Below, in pieces: positions 45,204-54,104 of a stretch of 64,000 bases of DNA. Below the pieces are notes generated by a model. It had not been told where the DNA came from. It saw nothing but the letters and a program-made list of their open reading frames with translations, and made no database searches. Within the stretch, counting starts at the first letter, position 1; every line of letters begins with the position of its first letter. The stretch covers positions 45,075 through 109,074 of the forward strand of contig JALCBJ010000008.1 of assembly GCA_028066595.1 (NCBI GenBank). The letters are read 5' to 3'. This DNA comes from Thermoanaerobaculia bacterium. GTDB lineage: Bacteria; Acidobacteriota; Thermoanaerobaculia; Multivoradales; J023. The position numbers and the translations under genes are program-made.

Positions 45204-46966
45204 GCGCAAATGCCCAGGTGGCCGAGGTCTTCGACCAGATGGCCGCCGCACTCGAGTTGCTCGGTGCCAACCGTTTCCGGGTCAACGCCCACGAGAAAGT
45301 AGCGCGGGTACTCCGCGATCTGACGGACGATGTTCGCGCCGTGGTGGAAGAGAACCCGCCGGCGGCCGTCGCCAGGCTGAGATCTTTCGATGGCATCGGC
45401 GAAAGCTCTGCGAAGAAGATCTGCGAATGGGTCGAGACCGGCTCGGTTCCGGAGCATCAGAAACTGCTGAGTCAGGTGCCACTGGGTCTCTTCGAGGTAT
45501 TGGCGATTCCGGGGGTCGGTCCCAAGGCGGCGAAGCTGATGTGGGAAGAGCTGGGAATCGAGAGTCTGGAAGATCTGAAGACCACCAGCGACGAAGCGTT
45601 GTCTTCCCTTCCGAGGATGGGCAAGAAATCGGTGGAGAAAATCCGCCAGGCGATCGACTTCAGCGAAAAATCCGGTGACCGGGTGCCCCTCGGGGTCGCC
45701 CGCCCGATGGCCCAGAAGCTCGTGGCGGAGCTGTCGAAGCTGGACGGAATGCAGCAGGTGGACTTCGCAGGCAGTCTGCGGCGTGGCAAGGAGACGATCG
45801 GCGACATCGACATCCTGGTGGCCACGACGGACGCCGAGGCGGTGCGTGAGGCCTTCTGCAGCCATCCAGACGTGACGCAGGTCCTGGCGCGAGGCGAGAC
45901 GAAGTGTTCGGTGCGCCTGGAGAACGAACGCGGTGTGGTGATGCAAGCAGACCTGCGCATCGTGCCCGAGGAGGCCTGGGGCGCAGCACTGATGTACTTC
46001 ACGGGATCCAAGGAGCACAACGTGCGCCTGCGGGAGATCGCGATCGGCAAAGACCGGCACCTGAACGAGTACGGTCTCTTCTCGGGAACGGCCGAACGCC
46101 CCCAAGATCGCGGGGAAACGCCGGTGGCCGCTGCTTCCGAAGAATCCATCTACCAGGCACTCGAGCTACCCTTCGTCCCTCCGGAAATGCGTGAGGACCG
46201 AGACGAGTTCAGTGACCGCTGGAACGGCGAAGCGCTGATCTCCCTCTCTGACGTCAAAGCCGAGCTACATGCCCACACCACGGCGTCGGACGGTCGGCTG
46301 TCCATCGAGGAGTTGGCGAAGGAGGCGCGACGTCGCGGATTTCACACCCTCGCCGTCACCGATCACTCGAAGAGCCAGCCCATCGCCAACGGACTCGACG
46401 AAGACCGCCTGTTGGCCCATATCGACGCGATCCGGAAAGCCGACGCGAAGATCGACGGCATCAGAATCCTCGCCGGCTCGGAGGTGGACATTCTGGCGGA
46501 CGGAAGTCTCGACTACGACGACGAGCTGCTGGCCCAGCTCGACATCGTCGTCGCGTCGCCCCACGCCGCGCTGCGCCAAGAGCCGGTGGTCGCCACGGAA
46601 CGCCTTCTGCGTGCCATCCGTCATCCTCTGGTCCACATCATCGGTCACCCCACGGGTCGCATCGTCGGGAGGCGAGAGGGACTCTCTCCCGACACGAAGC
46701 GGCTCTACGAAGCTGCGGTCGAGCACGATACCGTGCTGGAGTTGAACTCCAACTGGAATCGCCTCGATCTACGCGACGCGCACTTGCGCGCGGCACTGCA
46801 GGCCGGATGCAAGATCGCCATCGACACGGACGCACATGACACCTGGCAACTCGACCACCTCGTCTACGGCATACTGACCGCCCGTCGCGCTGGAATGCGC
46901 CCGGAACAGTGCATCAATACCTGGCCAGCCGACAAGTTGCACAGCTGGCTCGAGTCGAAGCGTTGA
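45200..46966 (+). CDS. polX: DNA polymerase X with PHP exonuclease domain
   Basis: A 588-residue bacterial family X polymerase. N-terminal helix-hairpin-helix (FRVNAHEKVARVLRDL and IPGVGPKAAKLMWEELGI) is followed by the nucleotidyltransferase palm with RRGKETIGDIDILVATTD carrying the catalytic aspartates, then the C-terminal PHP phosphoesterase (ELHAHTTASDGRLSIEEL, LAVTDHSKSQP, IIGHPTGR, IDTDAHDTWQL). It acts in gap-filling base-excision repair with 3'-5' exonuclease and AP-endonuclease-type activity. Confidence 0.96.
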   Translation: MSANAQVAEVFDQMAAALELLGANRFRVNAHEKVARVLRDLTDDVRAVVEENPPAAVARLRSFDGIGESSAKKICEWVETGSVPEHQKLLSQVPLGLFEVLAIPGVGPKAAKLMWEELGIESLEDLKTTSDEALSSLPRMGKKSVEKIRQAIDFSEKSGDRVPLGVARPMAQKLVAELSKLDGMQQVDFAGSLRRGKETIGDIDILVATTDAEAVREAFCSHPDVTQVLARGETKCSVRLENERGVVMQADLRIVPEEAWGAALMYFTGSKEHNVRLREIAIGKDRHLNEYGLFSGTAERPQDRGETPVAAASEESIYQALELPFVPPEMREDRDEFSDRWNGEALISLSDVKAELHAHTTASDGRLSIEELAKEARRRGFHTLAVTDHSKSQPIANGLDEDRLLAHIDAIRKADAKIDGIRILAGSEVDILADGSLDYDDELLAQLDIVVASPHAALRQEPVVATERLLRAIRHPLVHIIGHPTGRIVGRREGLSPDTKRLYEAAVEHDTVLELNSNWNRLDLRDAHLRAALQAGCKIAIDTDAHDTWQLDHLVYGILTARRAGMRPEQCINTWPADKLHSWLESKR

Positions 46967-46997
46967 GCTCCCACCGAGTTAGCAGCCCCGCTCCTCT

Positions 46998-49658
46998 CTA
47001 CTCCTGTCGCAGGACCCGCGACGGATCGAGATGTAGCACTCTCGAGGCGGGAACCGCGCTGGCCACAGTAGCTACCAGAAGAAGCAGAACGGCGACCGCG
47101 ACGTAGGTTGCCGGATCGAAAACCGAGACGCCGTGGAGAAACGTCCGCAGGCCACGGACGAGCGCAATGGAGAGCGGCAGCCCGATCGCCAAGCCGAGCA
47201 CGGCGAGCCGCAGTCCCGGCCATACTGCCGAACGGAAGGTCGCGCGGGTCGTGGCACCCAACGCCATTCTCAGACCCAGCTCCCGGCTTCGTTCGGTGAC
47301 CGAGGCGGCGATCAGTCCAGCGAGACCCATGGCCGCCAGTACCAGCGCCAGCGCTCCGCCCATACACACGAGCCCAGCCTGAACCCTCTGACTGGCGAGC
47401 GCCTGGTCGCGGATCTCCCGCATGGTGCGGACATCGGCCAGGGGTAGCTCGGGATCGACTGCGGCGAGGGCACGACCCACCTGTTCGGCAACGCTCGGTC
47501 CCGCGGTGGTCTTCAGCACCCAACTGGGGCGGAACCAACGATGTACGACGGCAAGAAACTCGCCGCTCACCTGCGACACGGGTACGTACACCGCGGCACG
47601 CGAGCCCAGCGGCTCGGCTCCTCCCCAACCCGGCCGCTGTTGGGTGTCGGCCACGACACCGACAATGCGGTATTCCACGTCTTCGAAACGAATCGTGCTT
47701 CCCAACACCTCTCGGTCCCGGAGGTAGGTCCGCACGAAGTCTCGGTTCACCACCGCCACGAACGCCGAACCTGCACCGTCGCGCAGGTCGGGAAGGCGGC
47801 CCTGCAGGAGGTGCATTTCCAACGCCTCGAAGTAACCCGGACTGAAGTATGTGAGATTGGTGATTCTGGGCTCCGGATCGCCCGGAAAACGGAACGGCAT
47901 GTTCAGCGGCCGCTGATAGGGAACACTGAGTCCGGCACCAGCCGCCTTGATCTCCGGCTGAGTGAGCAGCCTCTCGGCCACATCCGAGAACAATCTGGCC
48001 GCGCGTTGAGGATCCTCGTAGCGAACGTCCAGGAGCGACACCGTGGCCGTCATGACATCGTCGGGCTCGAATCCTGGCTCCTGCGACTGAAGGAAATAGA
48101 CGGTACGTGCCAAGAGCCCGGCGCCGACCAACAGTGCTACCACCACCGCGATCTGTGTCACCAGCAAGAGCCGACGCGTCCGCGATGCCGAGCTGCCCAA
48201 GACACCGCGACTGGGCGAGCCTTGGCCGGCGCGCAACTCGACCCGGGTCGCCTGCCAGGCTGGCAACAGGCCGCCCACCAGGACTGCAAGGATAGCCAGA
48301 CCCGCGCACAGAACCAGCACCCGCCCATCGACCTGCACCGGCTGCCACAGACCGAGCCGCACCGACACGAGATCGCTCAACCAACGGACACCGCCGATGC
48401 CGATGCCGATACCAGCTGCGGTCCCCGTCAGTGAAAGCACCAAGCTCTCCGTCAAGAGCTGCCGGAGGATGGCACCGCGACTGCCGCCGAGGGCCATGCG
48501 AGTTGCGATCTCCCGAGCGCGACGCCCGGCGTGAGCCAGGAGCAAACCTGCGACGTTGATGCAGCTCACCCAGAGGACGAGCCAGGCTGCGGCCCAGGAG
48601 ACGAAGAGATAGTCACGGATTCCCCGGCCGGAGGATCGCTGCAGCTCCTCGATTTCCCAGCGGACTCTGCTCCTCTGCTGCTCGTCGAGGCGCGCGCTGC
48701 CCAACGCCTCTACCTGTGCCTCTACTGCAGACCAAGTGGCGCCCGCCTGCAACCTTCCGATGAGGAGGTAGTTGCTGCCCGATCCTTCGCCTGTGGTCGT
48801 GGGCCGAAGGGGTGTCCAGAGGTCGGCCTCTACACCGGTACGGAATCCTGCCGGCATGACCCCCACCACTTCGTAAGGCTCACCTCGAAGCTGGAGAGTC
48901 CTGCCGAGGACGTCGGACTCGCCGCCAAAGACATGAAGCCACAAGCCGTGGCTGAGGACGGCTACCGCTGGGCCGCCAGGCACATCTTCGGCCTCGCTGA
49001 AGCCGCGACCGAGGAGCGGATCGACTCCGACGACACGAAAGAATCCGGCGCTGACACGTTGCTGGTCGAGGTATTTCGCCACGCCACCCGCCACGGCGTT
49101 GGCGCCAGACGCGGAGTTCGAGAGGGCCGCCACATCGAACCCTTCGACCTGACCGGACAACGTCTGCCACGTGCGACCGGTCTGATACCGAGCAACGGAT
49201 TCGGTGCCGTCGTCGGCGCGCAGATGCCGCTCCACCACGACCAGCCGCTCGGGCTCGGGATAGGGCAGCGGCCGCAACAAAGCGGCATCTACCAGCGTGA
49301 ACACCGCGACATTGGCGCCGACACCCAAACCCAGAGTGAGGGTGATGGCGAGACTCAACCCTGGAGAGCGCGTGAGAATGCGGACGCTATGGCCCAAGTT
49401 GCGCCGCAGCTCGTCGAGTAGGTCGAGCCGACGCGCATCTCGGCATGCCGCCTTGGTGGATTCCACGGATCCGAACTCGAGCCGGGCCCGGCGAGCCGCT
49501 TCCTCGCGACCGATTCCTTCTCTGTCCATCAGATCGGCGATCCGCCGCTCCAGATGATCCTCCATCTCGGCGGCCATGTCGTCCTCGAACCGGCGCCTTC
49601 CCGTCATCGTCCTCAACCATCTCCAGAACCGCGGTAGCACCTCGTCCGGGCCGATCAC
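46998..49658 (-). CDS. ADOP-type permease with Permease_N domain
   Basis: An 886-residue orphan FtsX/MacB permease, the third in the window. The N-terminal Permease_N region is MEDHLERRIADLMDREGIGR and EAARRARLEFGSVESTKAAC. TM1 is LSLAITLTLGLGVGANVAVF. The central repeat has INVAGLLLAHAGRRAREIAT and the terminal repeat LRMALGATTRATFRSAVWPG. The GTG start overlaps the stop of the PadR gene (GTGA), so the two form one operon. No ATPase gene is near. Confidence 0.93.
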   Translation of the reverse strand: MIGPDEVLPRFWRWLRTMTGRRRFEDDMAAEMEDHLERRIADLMDREGIGREEAARRARLEFGSVESTKAACRDARRLDLLDELRRNLGHSVRILTRSPGLSLAITLTLGLGVGANVAVFTLVDAALLRPLPYPEPERLVVVERHLRADDGTESVARYQTGRTWQTLSGQVEGFDVAALSNSASGANAVAGGVAKYLDQQRVSAGFFRVVGVDPLLGRGFSEAEDVPGGPAVAVLSHGLWLHVFGGESDVLGRTLQLRGEPYEVVGVMPAGFRTGVEADLWTPLRPTTTGEGSGSNYLLIGRLQAGATWSAVEAQVEALGSARLDEQQRSRVRWEIEELQRSSGRGIRDYLFVSWAAAWLVLWVSCINVAGLLLAHAGRRAREIATRMALGGSRGAILRQLLTESLVLSLTGTAAGIGIGIGGVRWLSDLVSVRLGLWQPVQVDGRVLVLCAGLAILAVLVGGLLPAWQATRVELRAGQGSPSRGVLGSSASRTRRLLLVTQIAVVVALLVGAGLLARTVYFLQSQEPGFEPDDVMTATVSLLDVRYEDPQRAARLFSDVAERLLTQPEIKAAGAGLSVPYQRPLNMPFRFPGDPEPRITNLTYFSPGYFEALEMHLLQGRLPDLRDGAGSAFVAVVNRDFVRTYLRDREVLGSTIRFEDVEYRIVGVVADTQQRPGWGGAEPLGSRAAVYVPVSQVSGEFLAVVHRWFRPSWVLKTTAGPSVAEQVGRALAAVDPELPLADVRTMREIRDQALASQRVQAGLVCMGGALALVLAAMGLAGLIAASVTERSRELGLRMALGATTRATFRSAVWPGLRLAVLGLAIGLPLSIALVRGLRTFLHGVSVFDPATYVAVAVLLLLVATVASAVPASRVLHLDPSRVLRQE

Positions 49659-49996
49659 GAGGACACCTCAGTGGCGCGGAGAACCTGACCCACTGCTCCG
49701 GACAGGCGGTTCCACTGCTCCTCCTCCGCCTCGAGCTGGCGCCGCCCCCGCGGTGTCAGGCGGTAGAACCTCGCCTTCCGGTTGTTGTCACTGGATCCGG
49801 TTTCGCTACAGATCCAGCCGCGGTGCTCCAGCCGATAGAGCGCGGGATAGAGGGAACCCTGCGGTATCTGGAGGATGTCCTGGGACAGCTGCTCGATGCG
49901 TAACAAGACCCCGTAGCCGTGCATGGCACCGAGGGAAAGCGCCTTCAGGATCAACAGATCCAGCGTCCCCTGTAGAAGATCTCTCGCTTTTGCCAT
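49655..49996 (-). CDS. PadR-family transcriptional regulator
   Basis: A 113-residue repressor: LLQGTLDLLILKALSLGAMH, GYGVLLRIEQLSQ, IPQGSLYPALYRLEHRGWI, NNRKARFYRLTPRGRRQLE. The ATG at 49996 has GGAGG 6 nt upstream; a GTG two codons earlier is inferior. Its stop overlaps the ADOP start (GTGA). A long inverted repeat about 50 bp upstream is probably its own operator. It is a paralogue of the PadR at 21927 but shares only the family core. Confidence 0.93.
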   Translation of the reverse strand: MAKARDLLQGTLDLLILKALSLGAMHGYGVLLRIEQLSQDILQIPQGSLYPALYRLEHRGWICSETGSSDNNRKARFYRLTPRGRRQLEAEEEQWNRLSGAVGQVLRATEVSS

Positions 49997-50044
49997 ACCC
50001 ACCTCCGAGGTCGGATTCGTCTTGAGAATCTCTTTCTATGTTCG

Positions 50045-50074
50045 TCTAGGAGAAGCTAACATCGCTTTCCTAGA
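50045..50074 (-). promoter_or_regulatory. Candidate operator of second padR-ADOP operon
   Basis: TCTAGGA (50045-50051) and TCCTAGA (50068-50074) form a perfect 7-bp dyad with 16 bp between. The pairing continues inward as AAGC/GCTT if one extra G at 50052 is bulged. On the minus strand TTGACG lies just upstream, with weak -10 options overlapping the dyad. The sequence differs from the first padR operator. Confidence 0.55.
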
Positions 50075-50152
50075 TCGTCAAGGAAAGTGGACACTCTCGA
50101 AGAGTGCTAGTGTCCTCCAAACAAGGCTGCCGCCTCCGACGTAGGAATCAAC

Positions 50153-50836
50153 ATGAGCTCGCCCCCGTTGCATCGACCTCCCTCCCCGCTCCTCCGCCAC
50201 CTCGGTCGCGGACTCCTCCTCCTCGCGCTCGGACTCGGATTCGTGTCAGCTACCCAGGCTGAAGAAGTCCGGCGGGTCGAGCAGTCGTATTTCGCCGGCG
50301 ATGCCGAGCGCGTCAAGGTTCGCCTCACCTTCGGTTCGCTGGAGGTGATCGGCACCACAGACCGCGACGCCCAGGTCGAACTGATCATCGACTGCCGGAG
50401 AGAGGATCTCGACAAATGTCGCCGGCGCGCCGAACGCATCCGCCTACAGCCGCGCATTTCCCGCGGAACGCTGCATTTGAACCTGAAGAACACGCCGAGG
50501 GGGCAAGCTCAGGGCCTAGGCGCAACGATGAAGGTCAGAATCCCCCGCCATCTCGGCTTGGAGATCGACGTGTCAGGGGGTGATGTCTCGGTGCACGGCA
50601 TGACGTCTCATCTGGAGATCGATACTGGCGGCGGCGACATCGAGGCAACGTTCCCGCAGGATCAAGTCGAGTACGTCAAGATCGACGTCGGATTCGGCAG
50701 CGCAGATCTGTGGACGAAAGACGGCAATCGCATCGAGGGTTCAGGCTTCCCGAAGTCGATCACGTGGCGCGGGACAGGTACGGCTCGTGTCGAGGTCGAT
50801 CTGGGCGGCGGCGAAGCCGAAATCCGCCTCCAGTGA
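50153..50836 (+). CDS. Secreted DUF4097-like beta-helical protein
   Basis: A 227-residue exported protein. The signal peptide is LLRHLGRGLLLLALGLGFVS with cleavage near ATQAEE. The mature part has repeated short beta strands of the putative-adhesin/DUF4097 type (TFGSLEVIGTTDRDAQVELI, LGLEIDVSGGDVSVHGMTSH, LEIDTGGGDIEATFPQ). A conserved-looking segment CRREDLDKCRRRAERIRLQP may form a disulfide. These proteins are probably envelope-associated; function is unknown. It is divergent from padR and may share regulation. Confidence 0.85.
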   Translation: MSSPPLHRPPSPLLRHLGRGLLLLALGLGFVSATQAEEVRRVEQSYFAGDAERVKVRLTFGSLEVIGTTDRDAQVELIIDCRREDLDKCRRRAERIRLQPRISRGTLHLNLKNTPRGQAQGLGATMKVRIPRHLGLEIDVSGGDVSVHGMTSHLEIDTGGGDIEATFPQDQVEYVKIDVGFGSADLWTKDGNRIEGSGFPKSITWRGTGTARVEVDLGGGEAEIRLQ

Positions 50837-50974
50837 TCGTGTGGATAGGACGTTGCCTCTCCCGGCGCCGGGCCCGGCGCTTCTGTTCGCGGTACGTCTA
50901 GCTCCGCTCCACGCATCTGTCACGGGTGCTGACACGCGGAGGAGTGCTTCCCGCATCCAGCGATCGGGCGTCCG

Positions 50975-52306
50975 ATGAGCGGCGACGATCCAAAGGCCGA
51001 TTCAGTCGGCAACCAGAGCCTGGCCAGGCGTTTCGCGCGTCTGACCTTCTTCAACATCCTCGCGAACCTGACGGTCCCCTTGGCCGGCCTGATCGATGCG
51101 GCGATCCTCGGTCATCTGGATGAGATCAAGTTCCTCGCCGGCGTAGCTCTCGGCAGCATCGTTTTCGACTACGTGTTCTGGAGCTTCGGCTTCTTACGTA
51201 TGGCAACGACGGGGATGACGGCTCAGAGCTGCGGCCGCGGCGACTCTGCGGCAGCGGAACGGGTCCTGCGACGGGCATTGCTTCTCGCAGCGACGGCGGG
51301 TGTCTTACTGGTACTGCTACGAGAGCCGCTGGCCGACTTGGCCTTTGGCCTTCTGTCCGGGTCGCCGGAAACGGAATCCGCCGGCCTCGAGTACTACGGC
51401 GCCCGCATCTGGGGAGCACCCGCGGCGCTGCTCAATCTCTGTTTCCTGGGCTGGTTCCTCGGCCGCGAAGAGAGTCGCATCGCGCTGTACATGACGGCTG
51501 CAGCCAACCTGACCAACATCGCGCTCGACTATCTCTTCATCCTCGAGTTCGGCTGGGCTGCGGAAGGAGCTGGTTGGGCCACGATGGCGAGCCAGTACGT
51601 TCAGCTGACGGTCGCCCTGTTCTTCTTCCTTCCTCGGCGGTCTGGAGAAGGTTGGGATTGGCAGCGTCTGCTCGATCGCGACAAGCTCGCGATGATGTTT
51701 CGCTTGCAGCGCGACATCTTCGCCCGAACCCTGTTGCTCGTTTCCGCGATCGCACTCTTCACCGACGCCAGCGCCCGCCTGGGGACCGAAGTGTTGGCGG
51801 CCAACACGTTGCTCTTGCGCCTCTTCACCGTCGCCGCCTATCTCATCGACGGCGTCGCGTATGCGGTGGAGAGCCTCGCGGGCGTCCTGCATGGAGCTGG
51901 CGAGCACAGATCGCTGCGGCGCATGATGCGGTGGGCCATGCTGGTAGCCGTCGGATTTGCGCTGCTCTTTGCGGGGCCACTCTTGGTTGCGCCCACCTGG
52001 GCCCTGGGCCTCCTGACGTCGCACGAGGAGATCATTCGGCTCGGTGTCGCCTACAGCCCTTGGCTCCTACCCGTCCTCGTCGTCGGTGCGCTCGCCTTCG
52101 TCTACGATGGCCTGTTCCTTGGATTGACCGCGGGGCGTACTCTGCGAAACGCCATGATTCTCTCCATCGCGATCTATCTACCACCCGCACTTTGGGCCGT
52201 GCACACGCAGAGCCCGCACCTTCTGTGGGCGTCCTTCGCACTATTCATGGCAGCACGAACGCTGACTTTGGGCTGGGCTGATCGCCGTCGGGCGTCTGGA
52301 AGATAG
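50975..52306 (+). CDS. MATE-family efflux protein, DinF type
   Basis: A 443-residue, 12-helix multidrug and toxic-compound extrusion transporter. The DinF subgroup signature is visible at the N-terminus (FFNILANLTVPLAGLIDAAI, LGHLDEIKFLAGVALGS) and in FWSFGFLRMATTGMTAQSCG. It continues with TNIALDYLFILEFGWAAEGA and ends with a short basic tail. It probably exports cationic or oxidant-related compounds using H+ or Na+. Confidence 0.93.
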   Translation: MSGDDPKADSVGNQSLARRFARLTFFNILANLTVPLAGLIDAAILGHLDEIKFLAGVALGSIVFDYVFWSFGFLRMATTGMTAQSCGRGDSAAAERVLRRALLLAATAGVLLVLLREPLADLAFGLLSGSPETESAGLEYYGARIWGAPAALLNLCFLGWFLGREESRIALYMTAAANLTNIALDYLFILEFGWAAEGAGWATMASQYVQLTVALFFFLPRRSGEGWDWQRLLDRDKLAMMFRLQRDIFARTLLLVSAIALFTDASARLGTEVLAANTLLLRLFTVAAYLIDGVAYAVESLAGVLHGAGEHRSLRRMMRWAMLVAVGFALLFAGPLLVAPTWALGLLTSHEEIIRLGVAYSPWLLPVLVVGALAFVYDGLFLGLTAGRTLRNAMILSIAIYLPPALWAVHTQSPHLLWASFALFMAARTLTLGWADRRRASGR

Positions 52307-52427
52307 ACGACGTCCCGGCAGCAGCTTCGTCGGGACGAGCTACTGCCAGGATGTCGGCCCACATCGGGAGATCGCGAGGCCAGCGACGGGAGGGACGAAT
52401 CGCTCCCAGGTCACTCTAGAGCTTGTT

Positions 52428-52811
52428 CTACTCGGGCACGCTCCAGATCGTATTCGCGTCGATGATCGGCCGCGGTGGTCCGATGCTTCGACCGAGAGAC
52501 TTCTCCGCGCGGTGCGAACCGCCAGGAGAAGGCGATCCACCGGGGTCGGAACCCACCAGGACGGACATCTCCTCGTTCCAGTACCACTCGGCCAGTTCCG
52601 CGAGCAGCGCACCGCGCCGATCGCGTGCGTCGGCCGTACGACTCATGATGTGATCCATGCGGCGCAGCATCACCAGCGTCCGCCCGAGCCAGGGGCATTC
52701 AGCGCGAAGCTCGTCGTCGGAAACGACTTCGCCGCCCAATGTGCCGACGAGCATCGCTCGCGTTTCGTCGCTGGACTGGAGTGTGATCGCGTAGGGGGCA
52801 AGGGGGCTCAT
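52428..52811 (-). CDS. Small hypothetical protein
   Basis: A 127-residue soluble protein I do not recognise. GAGGAGA lies 8 nt before the ATG, which supports translation. It has a helical middle (LVMLRRMDHIMSRTADARDR, GALLAELAEWYWNEEMSVLV) followed by a Pro/Gly/Ser-rich stretch and a C-terminal IDANTIWSVPE. No signal peptide or membrane helix is seen. It stands alone between the MATE and ferritin-like genes. Confidence 0.55.
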   Translation of the reverse strand: MSPLAPYAITLQSSDETRAMLVGTLGGEVVSDDELRAECPWLGRTLVMLRRMDHIMSRTADARDRRGALLAELAEWYWNEEMSVLVGSDPGGSPSPGGSHRAEKSLGRSIGPPRPIIDANTIWSVPE

Positions 52812-53059
52812 GGGTCATCTCTCCTCGGAAGTTGCGTCGGCCGATCCGCGCCATGAACGCACTTGCGTCGTGCCCGGCCGGCGCGACGGCTGGAACGTAG
52901 CAACAGAACCCGATGAAGTCGTCAGCCCGGGCTCAGAGAGATGTCCCGGCCGTGTCGAGCCCATGTCAAGGCACGAGGAACTCCTTGCAAATCAACGAGT
53001 AACCAGCATCGCAGATCATGGCGAGCAAGACATTTTGACCAAATATTCAGCTGCCTGAT

Positions 53060-53899
53060 CTAGACAGCCATCACAGCCAACGCAGGTTCGGCCGACTCGA
53101 CCGCGGCTTCGCGAGCTGCCAGACGGCGACCCGAATCGATGGATTTCTGGAGTCGATGGGCCGCTTCGTCGATCACCTTGTCGTAGAGCTCGATGCGGTC
53201 GATGCCCAAGGCTGCCATCTCGTCGTGAAGCGCGTCCAGGGCCGGCCCCAAGAGCTCGTGGACACCGCGGATACGTTCATGGAGGTGCGTTTCCAGACGG
53301 TCGGCCGCTTCTGGGTCCTCGGTCACCAGGTCCTTGAATTTGTCCTCGATATAGATGTGGTTGAAACCCAGGTGGCGAGCCTCGTCGAGAAGAATCCCAT
53401 CGGCGATGTCGGTGAGCAAGGGGTCGATGTCCACCCTCCGGAATTCCTCCATGAGCTTTTTGGCCGTCACTTCGCTCACCAACACCCCCGACAACCACTC
53501 GGCTGGATCGTCGGACACGATGGCGCTCTGAAAGAGGTATCCCTGAGGAAACCGCCGGATCGGCAGAGGCTCCCGCCCGAGGCGATGGTAGAAGAGCGTA
53601 AACAGCTCGGTGTGACGTGCCTCGTCGACCGCCCACGTCGTAAGGTAGAACTGGCTCTCCACTTCCGAGGTCTTGCCCAACACGGGAATCAATCCGGAAA
53701 CGGAGTACAGTGCAGCTTGCTCCCCCATCAACACCGGTGTCAGTAGCCTGCCCATCTGGTCGAGGAGCTTGGGTGAGCGGATGCCCAGCGGCTTCTTCCA
53801 TGGCAGGTCGGACGCGGACCACTGGGAATGGAGCGCCTTGTGCCAAATCTTCATATGGCGCTCTTTCGAAAGGTCGGGTAGCACTTTGTAGATCTTCAT
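53060..53899 (-). CDS. Ferritin-like diiron-carboxylate protein
   Basis: A 279-residue helical protein with the diiron ligand pattern of the ribonucleotide-reductase-R2-like ferritin superfamily: Glu60 (LMGEQAAL), Glu93 and His96 (VDEARHTELF), Glu143 (VSEVTAKKL), Glu173 and His176 (LDEARHLGFNH). The four-helix core spans about residues 45-235, and the tail is Ala/Glu-rich. Similar proteins act as oxygenases, oxidases or unknown diiron proteins, including AurF-like N-oxygenases. No radical-site partner or large reductase subunit is nearby, so it is not a functional RNR on this evidence. Confidence 0.85.
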   Translation of the reverse strand: MKIYKVLPDLSKERHMKIWHKALHSQWSASDLPWKKPLGIRSPKLLDQMGRLLTPVLMGEQAALYSVSGLIPVLGKTSEVESQFYLTTWAVDEARHTELFTLFYHRLGREPLPIRRFPQGYLFQSAIVSDDPAEWLSGVLVSEVTAKKLMEEFRRVDIDPLLTDIADGILLDEARHLGFNHIYIEDKFKDLVTEDPEAADRLETHLHERIRGVHELLGPALDALHDEMAALGIDRIELYDKVIDEAAHRLQKSIDSGRRLAAREAAVESAEPALAVMAV

Positions 53900-54036
53900 T
53901 GTTCGAATCTCGGGAGGTGTAGGGTCCAGGTGAGTCTCTGTGCTTGCAGGATGTGACTTGAGGATCGTCTAGCACAGGAGTTTCTGCCAAGGCTAGCATG
54001 CCGCACAGCGGCAATACCCAGCCGTTGGGGTGGGCT

Positions 54037-54078
54037 GTCATGCGCTTTGCGCGAATCGTCGTGTGCTCTGCGCGAATC
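54037..54078 (+). repeat. 21-bp imperfect tandem repeat upstream of acyl-CoA dehydrogenase
   Basis: Two head-to-tail copies, 54037-54057 and 54058-54078, identical at 18 of 21 positions; both end in TGCGCGAATC. They sit 27-68 bp before the ATG of the acyl-CoA dehydrogenase. A period of two helical turns suggests a direct-repeat operator or activator site; this is inferred. Confidence 0.6.
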
Positions 54079-54104
54079 GCAGTTCCGGGGGGTAGAGTGG
54101 CCTC

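Noticed and set aside
46864..48384. 506-codon frame on the minus strand across polX and the ADOP gene
   Set aside because: Low-complexity Arg/Gly/Ser composition, and it overlaps two well-supported genes.
52311..52337. CGTCCCG/CGGGACG inverted repeat after the MATE gene
   Set aside because: Seven-bp arms with a 13-nt loop and no T-run; could be a weak terminator but not supported enough to list.
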